A DNA stretch of 64,000 nucleotides, taken from assembly GCF_020171285.1 (NCBI RefSeq), contig NZ_JAIUZI010000011.1, positions 62,001-126,000 on the forward strand, in the 5' to 3' direction. A program made the position numbers and the translations under genes. Shown piece after piece: positions 34,128-43,354 of this stretch. This stretch comes from Seohaeicola saemankumensis (lineage in GTDB: Bacteria; Pseudomonadota; Alphaproteobacteria; Rhodobacterales; Rhodobacteraceae). Positions within the stretch are counted from its first letter, which is position 1, and every line of letters starts with the position of its first letter. The notes beneath the pieces were generated by a model. That model did not search any database. It was not told where the DNA came from and was given only the letters and a program-made list of their open reading frames with translations.

Positions 34128-35081
34128 TTACAGCGGATTGTGACAGGCGATGCTGACGCCGTCTGATTGTGTCAGCAACGGCGGTCTTTCGGTGTCACAG
34201 CGGGCGATCCGGCGGGGACAACGGCCGCAAAAGGCGCATCCGGGTGGCGGGTTGAGCGGGTCCGGCAGCTCCGTCTCGCGCATTTCGGGTTGGGCCAGCG
34301 GCCGGCCGACGACCGGGGCGCTGTTGGCCAGCAATTTCGTATAAGGATGGCGCGGAGCGGCAAAGACCTGTTCTGCCGGGCCGACTTCGACAACCGATCC
34401 GAAATACAGCACCGCAACCCGGTCGCTGACGGCTTCGACGACCGCCAGATCGTGGCTGATGAACAGGTACGTCAGGCCAAGTTGCTGCTTCAGGTCCGAG
34501 AGCAGGTTCAAAACCTGTGCCTGAACCGACACGTCGAGCGCCGAAACCGGTTCGTCCAAAATCAGTATGCGGGCGTCCGCGGCCAGCGCGCGGGCGATGC
34601 CAATCCTCTGGGCCTGTCCGCCCGAGAACTCATGCGGGTAGCGGTCCAGAAACTCCTCTCGCAGGTTCACCGCCGCAAAAATCTCGCGGATACGCTTCGC
34701 TCGCTCGGCGCTATTCAATCCGTGCAGGTGGATCAGGGGGGCTTCCATGATCTGGCGGACGGTCTTGCGCGGGTTCAGGCTGCTGATCGGGTCCTGGAAG
34801 ACGTACTGGATTTTCTTGCCAAAGGCGGCCCGGTCGGATGGATCCAGGGGATGGCCGTCAATTTCTATGACCCCGGTCGACGGGGGCAAAAGACCAACCA
34901 GCATGCGCGCGAGCGTGGATTTTCCGCACCCTGATTCACCGACAATGCCAAGCGTTTCGCCATGTTCGACGGACATCGAGAGCGGCTGAACCGCGTGGAC
35001 CTGTGATTTTGCCCGGCCCAACAGGCCTTTGGCCACCGCAAAGGTCTTGCTGAGATCAGTGAACGTCAGGGCGTCTCTCAT
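34128..35081 (-). CDS. Dipeptide/oligopeptide ABC transporter ATP-binding protein (DppF/OppF type)
   Basis: A 317-residue ATPase with Walker A GESGCGKSTLARM, signature FSGGQAQRIGIARAL, Walker B ILILDEPVSALDVSVQAQ, and the C-terminal oligopeptide-transporter extension with Cys residues (GCAFCGRCPRRIARC) that bind an iron-sulphur cluster in some members. The ATG at 35081 overlaps the stop of the fusion gene; the frame further upstream is inside that gene. Confidence 0.9.
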   Translation of the reverse strand: MRDALTFTDLSKTFAVAKGLLGRAKSQVHAVQPLSMSVEHGETLGIVGESGCGKSTLARMLVGLLPPSTGVIEIDGHPLDPSDRAAFGKKIQYVFQDPISSLNPRKTVRQIMEAPLIHLHGLNSAERAKRIREIFAAVNLREEFLDRYPHEFSGGQAQRIGIARALAADARILILDEPVSALDVSVQAQVLNLLSDLKQQLGLTYLFISHDLAVVEAVSDRVAVLYFGSVVEVGPAEQVFAAPRHPYTKLLANSAPVVGRPLAQPEMRETELPDPLNPPPGCAFCGRCPRRIARCDTERPPLLTQSDGVSIACHNPL

Positions 35082-36958
35082 ACCCTTGCCTCCCGCGGGA
35101 GGGGCGGCAAAATACAGCGCAGCTTGCGCGGGCCGCTGGTCGTCAGCGCGATATCGCCGGCCGTGCATGCCGGGCGCACGAGGTCACAGCGTTCGGCAAA
35201 GGCGCAGCCGGTCGGCAGTTGGTCCACCGCTGGCGGCAACCCGGGAATAGCCGCCAGTTCGCGCCGCCCCTGGCCAAGTTCCGGGACACAGGCCATCAGC
35301 CGCGCGGTATAGGGGTGCTGGGGAGTATTCAGGATCGCTGGTGTCGGCCCTTCTTCGACAATGCGGCCCGCATACATGACCGCAACTCGGTCGCATAGCT
35401 GGGCGACCACGCCAAAATCATGGGTGATAAAGATGATCGCCAGCCCGCGTTCCCGCCGCAAGTCATCCAGCAGAGACAGAATTTGCGCCTGCACGGTGAC
35501 GTCCAGCGCCGTTGTCGGTTCGTCAGCGATGATCACCTCGGGGTCATTGCTCAGCGCCATGGCGATACCGACACGCTGGCGCATCCCGCCGGACATTTCA
35601 TGCGGATAACTGTCAATGCGATCCTGAGCATTCGGAATGCGGACCGATTTCAAAAGCTCGATGGCATGGCGCCGCGCCTGTATCCGGCTGACCGAATGAT
35701 GTGCTCGCACGGCTTCGATCAACTGCTCGCCCACGGTGTATAACGGGTGCAGTGTCGCCAGGGGATCCTGAAAGATATAGGCGACGCGATCGCCGCGCAG
35801 CTGACGCAGGGTCTCGTAGGGGGCGCCGATCAGATCGCGGCCCTTGTAGTACACTGCACCGCCGGTGATCACGCCGGGGGGCGACGCGACCAATCCCATC
35901 ACGCTCAGCGCGGCGACAGATTTGCCGGAACCGCTTTCGCCGATGATACCGAGGCACTCGCCGGCGTGGAGCGCCAGATCGACGCCGCCGACGGCCCGGT
36001 ATTTCCGCTGCTTGACATGAAACTGTGTTTGCAACCCTTGCAACGCCAGCACAGCCTCGCCGGCAGGCGGCGCTGGCGGGGTCTCGCGGTGCACGCGCGT
36101 CGCAGGCATCGGGCGGCTCAGCGCGCCTGATTTCAGCCGCGGATCCAGGGCGTCGCGCACCCCGTCACCCAGCAGATTGATGGCCATGACAATGACCAGA
36201 ATCATAAGCCCCGGCACCAGAGAGGTATGCGGATTGGTTATCAGGGCTGAACGCGCCTCTCCCAACATCGATCCGAGATCCGCCTGTGGCGGCTGGCTGC
36301 CCAACCCTAGGAAACTGAGCCCGGCGGTTTCCAGAATCATCCAGCCAATGGTTGTCGACATCGCGACGACGACCACAGGGATCACGTTGGGCAGGACCTC
36401 GGAAACGATGATCCGCGCGTTCGACAAGCCTGACAGACGGGCGGCATCCACAAATTCCTTGTGGGCAATTCCAACGGTCACGCCACGAATATTTCGCGCA
36501 AAGAAAGGGATGTTGACAGCCGCCACGGCGATCAGCGCGTTCATCAGCCCCGGGCCTAGCGCCGCGACAATAGCAAGCGCAAGCAGAATGTAAGGAAACG
36601 CCATCAGCATATCGACACCGCGCATGATGATGTTATCGGTGCGCCCGCCATAGTAGCCGGCGATGATCCCGATCGTGGCGCCCAGTGTCGCGGCCGCGAC
36701 GGCGGCCGTGAACCCGACCGCCAGCGACAGGCGCGTGCCCCATAGCAATCGGCTCAGCAGATCGCGCCCCAGATGATCGGTGCCCAGCAGGGCCTCGCCC
36801 TGAAACGGCCTTTGGAACCTGATCGCGGTGTTTGTTGCATCTGGATTCGCCAGCGGCAGAAGCGGCGTGACAAGCGCCAGCAGCACGACCGTGACGATGA
36901 CCACGGCCCCGGCCAGAGCCAGCCGGTTGCGCGCCAAAAGGGACAGAAAACCGCTCAT
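35078..36958 (-). CDS. ABC transporter permease-ATPase fusion (DppC-DppD)
   Basis: A 626-residue protein. Residues 1 to about 275 are a DppC-type permease (first segment [30 protein letters not shown], and the contact loop GISHKEF-like [14 protein letters not shown]). Residues from about 300 are a complete DppD-type ATPase (Walker [13 protein letters not shown], signature [15 protein letters not shown], Walker [17 protein letters not shown]) with a C-terminal Cys-containing tail. In most transporters these are separate proteins. There is no stop or frameshift at the joint, so the fusion is real. It overlaps both neighbours by ATGA. Confidence 0.9.
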   Translation of the reverse strand: MSGFLSLLARNRLALAGAVVIVTVVLLALVTPLLPLANPDATNTAIRFQRPFQGEALLGTDHLGRDLLSRLLWGTRLSLAVGFTAAVAAATLGATIGIIAGYYGGRTDNIIMRGVDMLMAFPYILLALAIVAALGPGLMNALIAVAAVNIPFFARNIRGVTVGIAHKEFVDAARLSGLSNARIIVSEVLPNVIPVVVVAMSTTIGWMILETAGLSFLGLGSQPPQADLGSMLGEARSALITNPHTSLVPGLMILVIVMAINLLGDGVRDALDPRLKSGALSRPMPATRVHRETPPAPPAGEAVLALQGLQTQFHVKQRKYRAVGGVDLALHAGECLGIIGESGSGKSVAALSVMGLVASPPGVITGGAVYYKGRDLIGAPYETLRQLRGDRVAYIFQDPLATLHPLYTVGEQLIEAVRAHHSVSRIQARRHAIELLKSVRIPNAQDRIDSYPHEMSGGMRQRVGIAMALSNDPEVIIADEPTTALDVTVQAQILSLLDDLRRERGLAIIFITHDFGVVAQLCDRVAVMYAGRIVEEGPTPAILNTPQHPYTARLMACVPELGQGRRELAAIPGLPPAVDQLPTGCAFAERCDLVRPACTAGDIALTTSGPRKLRCILPPLPREARV

Positions 36959-37902
36959 GTGCGGATCCTTGGGTCCAGCAGGCTCTGCGCCACATCGACC
37001 GCGATGTTAAAGAGCACATAGCAGGATGCCACCAAAACCACTCCGCCCTGCACCAGCAGGATATCGCGTTTCAGGATGGCATCCACCAGCATTCGGCCAA
37101 CCCCAGGCCACTGGAATACCATCTCGATATAGACCGCGCCCGACAACACGAACCCGGCCTGCAGGCCCAGCACCGGGATGATGCCGACCATTGCAGCCCG
37201 CAACGCATGACGCCAGATCACTGCGCGCTCATGCACGCCTTTGGCGCGGGCGGTACGGATGAAATCCTGACGCAGAACTTCCAGCATCGCCGCCCGCGAC
37301 AATCGCGCGATCACCCCCGTGGCCACCACGGCCAGGGACAGTGCCGGAAGCGTCAGGTGACTGATCAGAGCGCCCAGGTCCCGCGCCCCGTAGATGGGCC
37401 ACATCCCCGAGACCGGAAACCATCGCAGGTTCACTGCGAACATCAGGATCATCATCATGCCCAAAAAGAACGAGGGGATGGAAATTCCCAGCAACACGGC
37501 AAAGGTGATCACCTTGTCGGCGGCGCCATACTGGCGGGCGGCGGACACTACGCCGGCGGCAACGCCCAGCAGCGAACACAGGACAAAGGACGTGCCGGCC
37601 AGGACCAGCGTGGCATTGAAACGCTCCAGAACCTCGTCCAGCACCGCCCGGTTCAGTGAGAAACTGCGCCCGAAATCGCCCTGCAGCATATTACCTAGCC
37701 AGATAAAGTAGCGGTGCACCAGTGAGCGGTCCAATCCCAGGTCCCGGTTCAGTTTTTCCACGTTTTCCGGCGTGGCATAAGATCCGAGGATCGCCGTGGC
37801 AGGGTCGCCCGGTATCAACGCCATGATCACGAAAACGATCACCGAAATCCCAAGCAGAACCGGCACTGCCGACAACAGACGTTTCAGGATGTAACCAGCC
37901 AC
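36955..37902 (-). CDS. Dipeptide/oligopeptide ABC transporter permease (DppB type)
   Basis: A 315-residue permease starting MAGYILKRLLSAVPVLLGISV, with the typical TAILGSYATPENVEKLNRDLGLDRS near residue 40 and about six transmembrane segments. The inner-face loop RTARAKGVHERAVIWRHALRAAMV contacts the ATPase. It is the first permease gene after the binding protein on the minus strand, separated from it by two strong hairpins. It forms the channel with the fused DppC domain. Confidence 0.92.
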   Translation of the reverse strand: MAGYILKRLLSAVPVLLGISVIVFVIMALIPGDPATAILGSYATPENVEKLNRDLGLDRSLVHRYFIWLGNMLQGDFGRSFSLNRAVLDEVLERFNATLVLAGTSFVLCSLLGVAAGVVSAARQYGAADKVITFAVLLGISIPSFFLGMMMILMFAVNLRWFPVSGMWPIYGARDLGALISHLTLPALSLAVVATGVIARLSRAAMLEVLRQDFIRTARAKGVHERAVIWRHALRAAMVGIIPVLGLQAGFVLSGAVYIEMVFQWPGVGRMLVDAILKRDILLVQGGVVLVASCYVLFNIAVDVAQSLLDPRIRT

Positions 37903-37958
37903 ACCGCTCCCCTCAGACCCGTCCCGGCTTCTTCTGTTCAGAAATATCCCGGGGGGTG

Positions 37959-38006
37959 CGGGGGGCAGCGCCCCCCGTCTGGTCGGACCGGGCTTGCCCG
38001 GTCCGA
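37959..38006. other. Two adjacent stable hairpins between binding-protein and permease genes
   Basis: First: CGGGGGGC (37959-37966), loop AGC, GCCCCCCG (37970-37977). Second: TCGGACCGGGC (37983-37993), TT, GCCCGGTCCGA (37996-38006). They lie directly after the binding-protein stop on the minus strand, and have no T run on that strand, so message stabilisation or partial attenuation is more likely than full termination. Confidence 0.6.
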
Positions 38007-38011
38007 TACCC

Positions 38012-39586
38012 TTACTCTTTTACCACGTCATCCAGCAGCAGAAAGAACGATGGCTGCAAGGTGAAATTCTCCACGCGATCCGACGTCACCGCATTCTGTT
38101 TCCAGTTCGCGACAAAGACCCAGGGCGCATCCTCCTGCACGATTACCTGCATGTCCTGGTACAGCTTTGCGCGTTCCGCCTGATTGGTCGACGCCCGGGC
38201 GGCTTCCAACAGTTGGTCCACCTCCGGGTTGGAATAATACCCCGAGTTGAATCCGCCCTTGTCCGGCCAGGCGCCGGTCCGCAGTGCCAGGAAAGGCAGC
38301 GTGTCCGGGTCGTTGGTCATCCAGGCCATTTCGGCCATGTCTGCCTTGCCCTCCAGGCCGGGGTTGACCTTACCCAGGAAGGTATTCCACTCATAGGTCT
38401 CGATTTTGACCTTCAGGCCGACCGCCTGCAGGTCGGCCTGGATCGCGGTACCCATTGCGACCGGGTCCAGCATACCAGATCCGCCTTCGGTCACATAGAA
38501 TGTCAGCTCGGCGCCCTCGGCACCGGCCTCGGCGATCAACGCCTTGGCCTTTGCCGGATCATAGGGATAGGGCTCCAGGGCCTCGTTATAGGCCCAGGCA
38601 AAGGCGGGGGGCGTCGGTCCGGCGGCCACGGCGGCCGTGCCTTCCAGAACGTCGTTCACGATGGCCTGCTTGTTGACCGCATAGTTGGCCGCCTGGCGCA
38701 CGCGTTTGTCGGCGAATGGTCCTTTCTTGGCGTTCAGGATCAGGAACCAGACATGCGGGCCGGCTTGTTCGTGCAGGGTATAGGCGTCGCCCTGAAACTC
38801 CGACAGGGCGACGGGCGGAACCTCGACCATCAGGTCAATTCCGCCCGCCAGCATTTCAGCTGTGCGTGTGTTGGCATCGGTAATCGGGCGGAACACCACG
38901 GCTTGCAGGTCCGGCGCGCCATCCCAGTAGTCGGGATTCGCTTCGACAACGACGGCCTCGTTCGACCGCCACTCTGCGAATTTGAAGGCGCCCGTTCCCG
39001 ACGGGTTGCGGCCAAACTCCGCGCCATGCTCGGCCACTGCGGCTGGCGACACGATCAGGCCGGTAGGGTAGGCGAGGTTTGACAGGAACGGGGCATAGGG
39101 CGCGTTCAGTGTGAACTTGACCGTTTGCGCGTCGATTACGTCAACCGCTTCGATGGCCGAGAAAAAGAACGACAGCGGGAACGGACCGGTGTTGTGATAG
39201 GGGTGATCCTCTTTCAGCATCCGGTCAAAGTTGAACTTGACCGCCTCGGCGTCGAATACGGACCCATCGTGAAACGAAACCCCCTCGCGCAGAGTAAACG
39301 TGTACTCGGTGCCATCGTCGCTGATCGTCCAACCGGTCGCCAGCGCCGGTTCGACCTCAAGCGTTCCATCCTTGTACCGCACCAGCCCGTCGTAGACGTT
39401 CATCAGGATCCGGAAATCGTTGACCGCAGTTACGGCCGCTGGGTCCAGCGCCTTGGGTTCGGCGATCTGGCCCACGATCAGGACACCCGGCGGTGTTTGC
39501 GCCAGGGCGACCCCGCTGCCCAGAGCCAGTGCCGTGGCAGCAGTGGCGGCCAGCATCGTTCGGCGGGTCATCTCAAGGAAAGTCAT
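38012..39586 (-). CDS. Peptide/nickel-type ABC transporter periplasmic binding protein
   Basis: A 524-residue family 5 solute-binding protein. The N-terminus MTFLEMTRRTMLAAT.ATALALG with cleavage near ALAQ has an RR pair before the hydrophobic core, so Sec or Tat export is possible. The mature protein has the family pattern (IAEPKALDPAAVTAVNDF, YDGLVRYKDGTLEVEPALATGW, LREGVSFHDGSVFDAEAVKFNFDRM). It binds a peptide, opine or other small molecule. AGAGG upstream places the ATG at 39586; the frame further 5' is non-coding. Two FadR-type palindromes lie just upstream. Confidence 0.9.
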   Translation of the reverse strand: MTFLEMTRRTMLAATAATALALGSGVALAQTPPGVLIVGQIAEPKALDPAAVTAVNDFRILMNVYDGLVRYKDGTLEVEPALATGWTISDDGTEYTFTLREGVSFHDGSVFDAEAVKFNFDRMLKEDHPYHNTGPFPLSFFFSAIEAVDVIDAQTVKFTLNAPYAPFLSNLAYPTGLIVSPAAVAEHGAEFGRNPSGTGAFKFAEWRSNEAVVVEANPDYWDGAPDLQAVVFRPITDANTRTAEMLAGGIDLMVEVPPVALSEFQGDAYTLHEQAGPHVWFLILNAKKGPFADKRVRQAANYAVNKQAIVNDVLEGTAAVAAGPTPPAFAWAYNEALEPYPYDPAKAKALIAEAGAEGAELTFYVTEGGSGMLDPVAMGTAIQADLQAVGLKVKIETYEWNTFLGKVNPGLEGKADMAEMAWMTNDPDTLPFLALRTGAWPDKGGFNSGYYSNPEVDQLLEAARASTNQAERAKLYQDMQVIVQEDAPWVFVANWKQNAVTSDRVENFTLQPSFFLLLDDVVKE

Positions 39587-39610
39587 GATGGGTCCTCTCT
39601 GTTGGCATAA

Positions 39611-39652
39611 TTTATAATGATTAATTGCAGTCATCCAAATTCTCATGATAAA
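39611..39652. promoter_or_regulatory. Two candidate GntR/FadR-type operators in the divergent promoter
   Basis: TTTATAATGATTAA (39611-39624) and ATTCTCATGATAAA (39639-39652) each match the perfect palindrome TTTATCATGATAAA (41129-41142) at 12 of 14 positions. They lie between the binding-protein gene (minus strand) and the DUF1028 gene (plus strand), so one regulator could control both. Confidence 0.55.
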
Positions 39653-39681
39653 TTCAAGGAAAATGTCTCGAAGGTGCACCA

Positions 39682-40350
39682 ATGACCTTTTCAATCCTGA
39701 TGCGTGACCCCGAAACAGGCAGTTTTGCCGCTGCGGCGGCGACTGGCAGTCTCTGTGTCGGCGGCTGGGTCTTGCGCGGGGATATCGAGGCCGGTCTGAT
39801 CGCGTCACAGGGCACGGCGCCTAGTTCCTTTTGGCGCGACGACGGGTTGCGCCGGCTCCACGATGGGGACCCGGCCGATGCCGTCGTGCAGTCATTGACC
39901 CGAGCCGACGCGGGTCGGCGGCATCGCCAATTGTCCGCGCTCGACAGGAATGGCAGAGCCGGCGCCTTTACAGGGGCAGATAGCGTGCCCTTTGCCGGTC
40001 ATTTGATCGAGGACAACCTTGTTGTGGCGGGGAACATGTTGACCGGTGAAAACGTGCTGCGCGATATGCAGCAGACCGCGTTGCGGCGGAACGACAGCCT
40101 TGCCGGCTGCATGATATCCGTTCTGCAATCAGCCGAACGGGCAGGTGGCGACACACGGGGGCTTCTATCGGCGGCTCTTTTGGTGCTGCGCCCCAATCAT
40201 CCGCCATTGGACCTTCGGATCGATCACGACGCGGATCCGATCGCATCGCTGGAGCGTCTCTGTAAACGGGTTGAACAGCCTCCTTACCGCGACTGGTTAC
40301 AGGAGGTGCCAGTGTTGTCCGACCGGTTCCGCGCGCCGAAAGACGACTGA
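39682..40350 (+). CDS. DUF1028 family protein
   Basis: A 222-residue protein beginning MTFSILMRDPETGSFAAAAATGSLCVGG, with the family landmarks ASQGTAPSSFW and VVAGNMLTGENVL. DUF1028 proteins have an Ntn-hydrolase-like fold and are suspected amidohydrolases, but their reaction is not established. It is transcribed divergently from the dipeptide-type transporter, and shares its regulatory region, and converges with the FadR-type regulator gene. An amidase role on the imported compound is an inference. Confidence 0.83.
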   Translation: MTFSILMRDPETGSFAAAAATGSLCVGGWVLRGDIEAGLIASQGTAPSSFWRDDGLRRLHDGDPADAVVQSLTRADAGRRHRQLSALDRNGRAGAFTGADSVPFAGHLIEDNLVVAGNMLTGENVLRDMQQTALRRNDSLAGCMISVLQSAERAGGDTRGLLSAALLVLRPNHPPLDLRIDHDADPIASLERLCKRVEQPPYRDWLQEVPVLSDRFRAPKDD

Positions 40351-40354
40351 GGCG

Positions 40355-41116
40355 CTATTCGCCCATGAACTGACGTTTCAAACGCGCTTCCTGCGCCTTC
40401 ATCAGCTGTTCCGCCCCAGCCATGTGAGAGGCCATCGTTGCACGGGCCTTGGCGGCATCGCCCGCGCGCAAGGCATCGACCAACTGGCGCTGATGCGCCC
40501 GCCCGCGTTGCCACAACTCGATGTTCGGCGGCTGGTACAAGCGGCGATAAACAGTCAGGTCCGTCAGGATCCGCGCCATGAAGGCGATCACGAATCCGAG
40601 CAACCGGTTCTCAGAGAAATCCGACAGACGCGCATGAAAGGCCAGCGAGGCGACATGCTGGTCTTTTTCTTCCTCCGCGCTGTGCGCGGGTTCCGGAAAA
40701 CGGTCGGCGAGCGTCTGCAACTCGTCCAGTTGCTCTTCGCTCAGCCGGCCCGCCAGGCTGGCGGCCAATTCGGGTTCCAGCGCCTTGCGCATCTGGTAGA
40801 TGTCGGCAATCGACAAGTCCTGGAAGTAGAAATAGTTGGCAAGCAGGGATTTGGCCCGGTCGGCTGACACCTTACCAACGAAACTGCCACCGCCGGGACC
40901 GGTGCGCGTAACGATCAACCCTTGTGCTTCGAGAATGCGCATTGCTTCGCGCACGGTGCCCTTGGACACGGCGAAAAGGTCGATCATCTCGGTTTCATTG
41001 GGCAGTTTGTCGCCTTGTTTCAAATCCCGCTCGACCACCCACTGCTTGATTTCATCGGCCACGCGCACGGGGCGAGAGCGTCTTGGTTTGGGGGGAGTCG
41101 GGAGCGTTCCGTCCAT
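40355..41116 (-). CDS. GntR-family regulator, FadR subfamily
   Basis: A 253-residue protein. The N-terminal winged helix (VADEIKQWVVERDLKQGDKLPNETEM, TVREAMRILEAQGLI) is followed by an all-helical FCD ligand domain with metal-type His positions (FHARLSDFSENR, MASHMAG). Start ATG 41116 follows GAGGT. A perfect palindrome lies just upstream at 41129-41142, so it probably regulates itself. Related sites in the transporter/DUF1028 promoter suggest it controls those genes in response to an acid or amino-acid-like ligand. Confidence 0.87.
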   Translation of the reverse strand: MDGTLPTPPKPRRSRPVRVADEIKQWVVERDLKQGDKLPNETEMIDLFAVSKGTVREAMRILEAQGLIVTRTGPGGGSFVGKVSADRAKSLLANYFYFQDLSIADIYQMRKALEPELAASLAGRLSEEQLDELQTLADRFPEPAHSAEEEKDQHVASLAFHARLSDFSENRLLGFVIAFMARILTDLTVYRRLYQPPNIELWQRGRAHQRQLVDALRAGDAAKARATMASHMAGAEQLMKAQEARLKRQFMGE

Positions 41117-41128
41117 ATGAACCTCTTT

Positions 41129-41142
41129 TTTATCATGATAAA
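41129..41142. promoter_or_regulatory. Perfect 14-base palindrome, candidate GntR/FadR autoregulatory site
   Basis: TTTATCATGATAAA lies 12 bases upstream of the regulator's start. It is a perfect inverted repeat in an AT-rich stretch, and variants of it occur at 39611 and 39639 in the transporter promoter. Confidence 0.6.
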
Positions 41143-41209
41143 CCACAGATAACGCGCAAACCCAAGGCTCGGTCAGGGATTTCGGATCGGTATCGCGTGG
41201 GTTTAATAA

Positions 41210-42040
41210 TTACCGTCCGCGTTCCCATCGGGTCCGGTTTCCGAACAGCGGGCTGCGCACTGTCACGGCTACTGCGGCGTAGATAACAAAGCCGATCGGG
41301 TCGCTCAGAAACCGTGCCAATTTGGTCGAGGCATCCGGCGCGGTCCGATCGCGGCTGGCCGCCAGATCGGGAAAGGTCGCGTGCAATTCGGCCAGGCCAA
41401 GGTCCTGACGTCGCCGCACCCGGACCAGGGCTCCAAACCCTTCCGTGATCGGCCAACTGTACGTGGCGTCGACCGCGTGCATTTCATTTGTCGAGAAGTG
41501 GTACCGCACAAAGGTGTCGTCCGAAATGATGTCGGGGAACACGCCCCAGCGTGCGCGACCGGCGGCGTTCACCGCATAAACGCCGCACCCCGGTACCCCC
41601 GTCGCCATGAACGGAAGCCTCTCCCAGAAGCGTGCATATCTTTGAGAGACTAAGCTGGCCGCCGGCCGGATGCGGGGCCGGCCGCCCGCATAGGCCGGAT
41701 CCCGACAGTCCAGTGCCCGTGCCAGACCGGCGATCAACGGCGGCGAAACATGTACATCTGCGTCGACATAGACTCGTTTGTCGTATCGGGCGGCGGTATC
41801 TCCGGCATTCAGAGCCCTGGTTTTGCTGCCTTCCGGCAAGTCGAGAACCTCAAGTTGCCAACCTTTTTCCGCGAACCGATTTTCCAGCGCCAGCGCGGCC
41901 TGCACCGTCTTGTCTATGCAGCCGTTGGCGACGACGACGACCTGAACCGGCCCGCCTGTTGGCTCTGATGCCAGCAGGTAGGACAAGGTTTCGCCGATGA
42001 AATGCTCTTCGTTGTAGGCCGGAATGATGACCGTGATCAT
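41210..42040 (-). CDS. Family 2 glycosyltransferase
   Basis: A 276-residue GT2-type protein. The nucleotide-sugar-binding start MITVIIPAYNEEHFIGETL, the D-x-D-type YVDADVHVSPPL and the later DIISDDTFVRY fit an inverting transferase. A hydrophobic patch near the C-terminus (PIGFVIYAAVAVTV) may anchor it at the membrane. The ATG at 42040 overlaps the stop of the deacetylase gene (ATGA); a GTG at 42052 is an alternative. Acceptor unknown; a role in surface polysaccharide or glycolipid synthesis is likely. Confidence 0.83.
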   Translation of the reverse strand: MITVIIPAYNEEHFIGETLSYLLASEPTGGPVQVVVVANGCIDKTVQAALALENRFAEKGWQLEVLDLPEGSKTRALNAGDTAARYDKRVYVDADVHVSPPLIAGLARALDCRDPAYAGGRPRIRPAASLVSQRYARFWERLPFMATGVPGCGVYAVNAAGRARWGVFPDIISDDTFVRYHFSTNEMHAVDATYSWPITEGFGALVRVRRRQDLGLAELHATFPDLAASRDRTAPDASTKLARFLSDPIGFVIYAAVAVTVRSPLFGNRTRWERGR

Positions 42041-42735
42041 GATCGCCCCCACATCGGAAACAGGCGCTTGCGCGCAAGACCGAGAAGGCGTCTCGGACGC
42101 CGGGCTAGGGGGATATGTCCGGCCAAGGCGTCGCTAATGGCGCGCGCGGACATCCGGTTGTCGATGCAATTGCGCGGGCGGATGAACCCTGCACCCGCGC
42201 GGCCCCAGTCGCTGGTGTAAACCGCCGCGAACCCCTGTTCGCGCAAGTCCTTGATCACCTGCCGGTCGTAAAATCCGAACGGCGCCGCTGCCAGGTTCAC
42301 ATCGCGTCCGGCGAGATCCGACAACTGTTGCCGCGCCAAGTGGTATTCTTGCAGGCGGTCCTGCGCCTCCAATCGTCGCCAATCGCGATGTGCGTGCCCG
42401 TGCAGGCCGATGATCTGGCCTGCCTGCGCCAGATCGCGAACCTGTCGGGATGTCAGGGATCCGGGCTGGTCCAGTCGGGCGGTCAGCAGAAAGAATACGG
42501 CGCGCAGATCGCGGCGCTGCAACTCGGGCAGGGCAATTTCGCAGTCCGAGTCGTTTCCATCGTCAAAGGTGATCAGCGGCGCGTCGGCGCCCATTGCGGC
42601 AATCCGGTCGAGGATGGCACAGAACTGTTCACGGTCCAGCCAGTATTGCGCCTCGCCGTGTTCCAACGTCCTGCCGGGGGTTCCGATCCCGTGAAAGATC
42701 AGCACCGATTGGGAAGGTGAATCTTTGGCAGTCAT
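42037..42735 (-). CDS. Polysaccharide deacetylase (NodB-like)
   Basis: A 232-residue protein with NodB-homology motifs: the metal/catalytic ITFDDGNDSD, and HGHAHRDWRRL for the metal His pair. These enzymes remove N- or O-acetyl groups from polysaccharides. No signal peptide is seen from the ATG at 42735, and the open frame extends to 42813, so a longer form is possible. It is coupled to the glycosyltransferase gene, so the two may modify the same sugar product. Confidence 0.8.
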   Translation of the reverse strand: MTAKDSPSQSVLIFHGIGTPGRTLEHGEAQYWLDREQFCAILDRIAAMGADAPLITFDDGNDSDCEIALPELQRRDLRAVFFLLTARLDQPGSLTSRQVRDLAQAGQIIGLHGHAHRDWRRLEAQDRLQEYHLARQQLSDLAGRDVNLAAAPFGFYDRQVIKDLREQGFAAVYTSDWGRAGAGFIRPRNCIDNRMSARAISDALAGHIPLARRPRRLLGLARKRLFPMWGRS

Positions 42736-42846
42736 GGATCTTGTGGATACCCGAACCGTTGCGGTGCCATTTACGCAAGAGCGCGTGGCCGGGCCAAGGC
42801 CGGTTTGTGGCAATACGGGGAAAAATCCGGACCTGTGGCGCGCCGG

Positions 42847-43344
42847 TTATTTCTTGAGCGACTTGATCAGAACGGTCATCAACGGGCCCAGCAGAACCGG
42901 AGACAGCGCTCCGACCGGGTCGCGCGTGATCTTGCGCAGGCTTTCGGCGGCCTCGCGCATGTCGTCCAGCGTTTCGGACAACTCCGTCTCGATCTCGGCA
43001 ATCGCCATGTCGCGAACCTCGGTCGCCGGGGCCAGTTCCTGATCGACGTTCAGGCGGCTCGCGATCACGGCCAACCCGATGGCCAGGACAAAGTTCACGG
43101 CTGCAACGATCAGCCCGGCCATCGCGTTACCCAGGCTGGACGCTAGCCAGAAAAACGCCGCCACATTCAACATGATCAGACCGATACCCGAAACCAGCCC
43201 GGCAAAGGCCATGAGCCCGGTTTGCGTCCGGATCATCGCGAACCGGCGCCGCGCGATCATCTGTTCGGCGCGTATGGCAACGCTGGCGTTGCGGGCAATC
43301 CGGCTTTTGGTTTTTTCGATCTTGTCGGTGATGCTTCGGGTCAT
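42847..43344 (-). CDS. YqjE/holin-like family membrane protein
   Basis: A 165-residue protein. After a basic N-terminal region, there are two hydrophobic segments (MAFAGLVSGIGLIMLNVAAFFWLA and MAGLIVAAVNFVLAIGLAVIA), then an acidic helical tail (ATEVRDMAIAEIETELSETLDDM). The layout matches the YqjE / phage-holin-superfamily-VI-like group of chromosomal membrane proteins; there is no other phage feature here. It follows the ElaB/YqjD-like gene as in enterobacterial yqjD-yqjE. Confidence 0.7.
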   Translation of the reverse strand: MTRSITDKIEKTKSRIARNASVAIRAEQMIARRRFAMIRTQTGLMAFAGLVSGIGLIMLNVAAFFWLASSLGNAMAGLIVAAVNFVLAIGLAVIASRLNVDQELAPATEVRDMAIAEIETELSETLDDMREAAESLRKITRDPVGALSPVLLGPLMTVLIKSLKK

Positions 43345-43354
43345 CGGATGCTCC

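Noticed and set aside
39587..39808. N-terminal extension of the peptide-binding protein
   Set aside because: The signal peptide starts at ATG 39586 with a Shine-Dalgarno, and the extension would cross the divergent promoter with the palindromes.
42847..43344. Phage holin / prophage
   Set aside because: The protein is a chromosomal YqjE-like membrane protein next to an ElaB/YqjD-like gene; no other phage genes are present.
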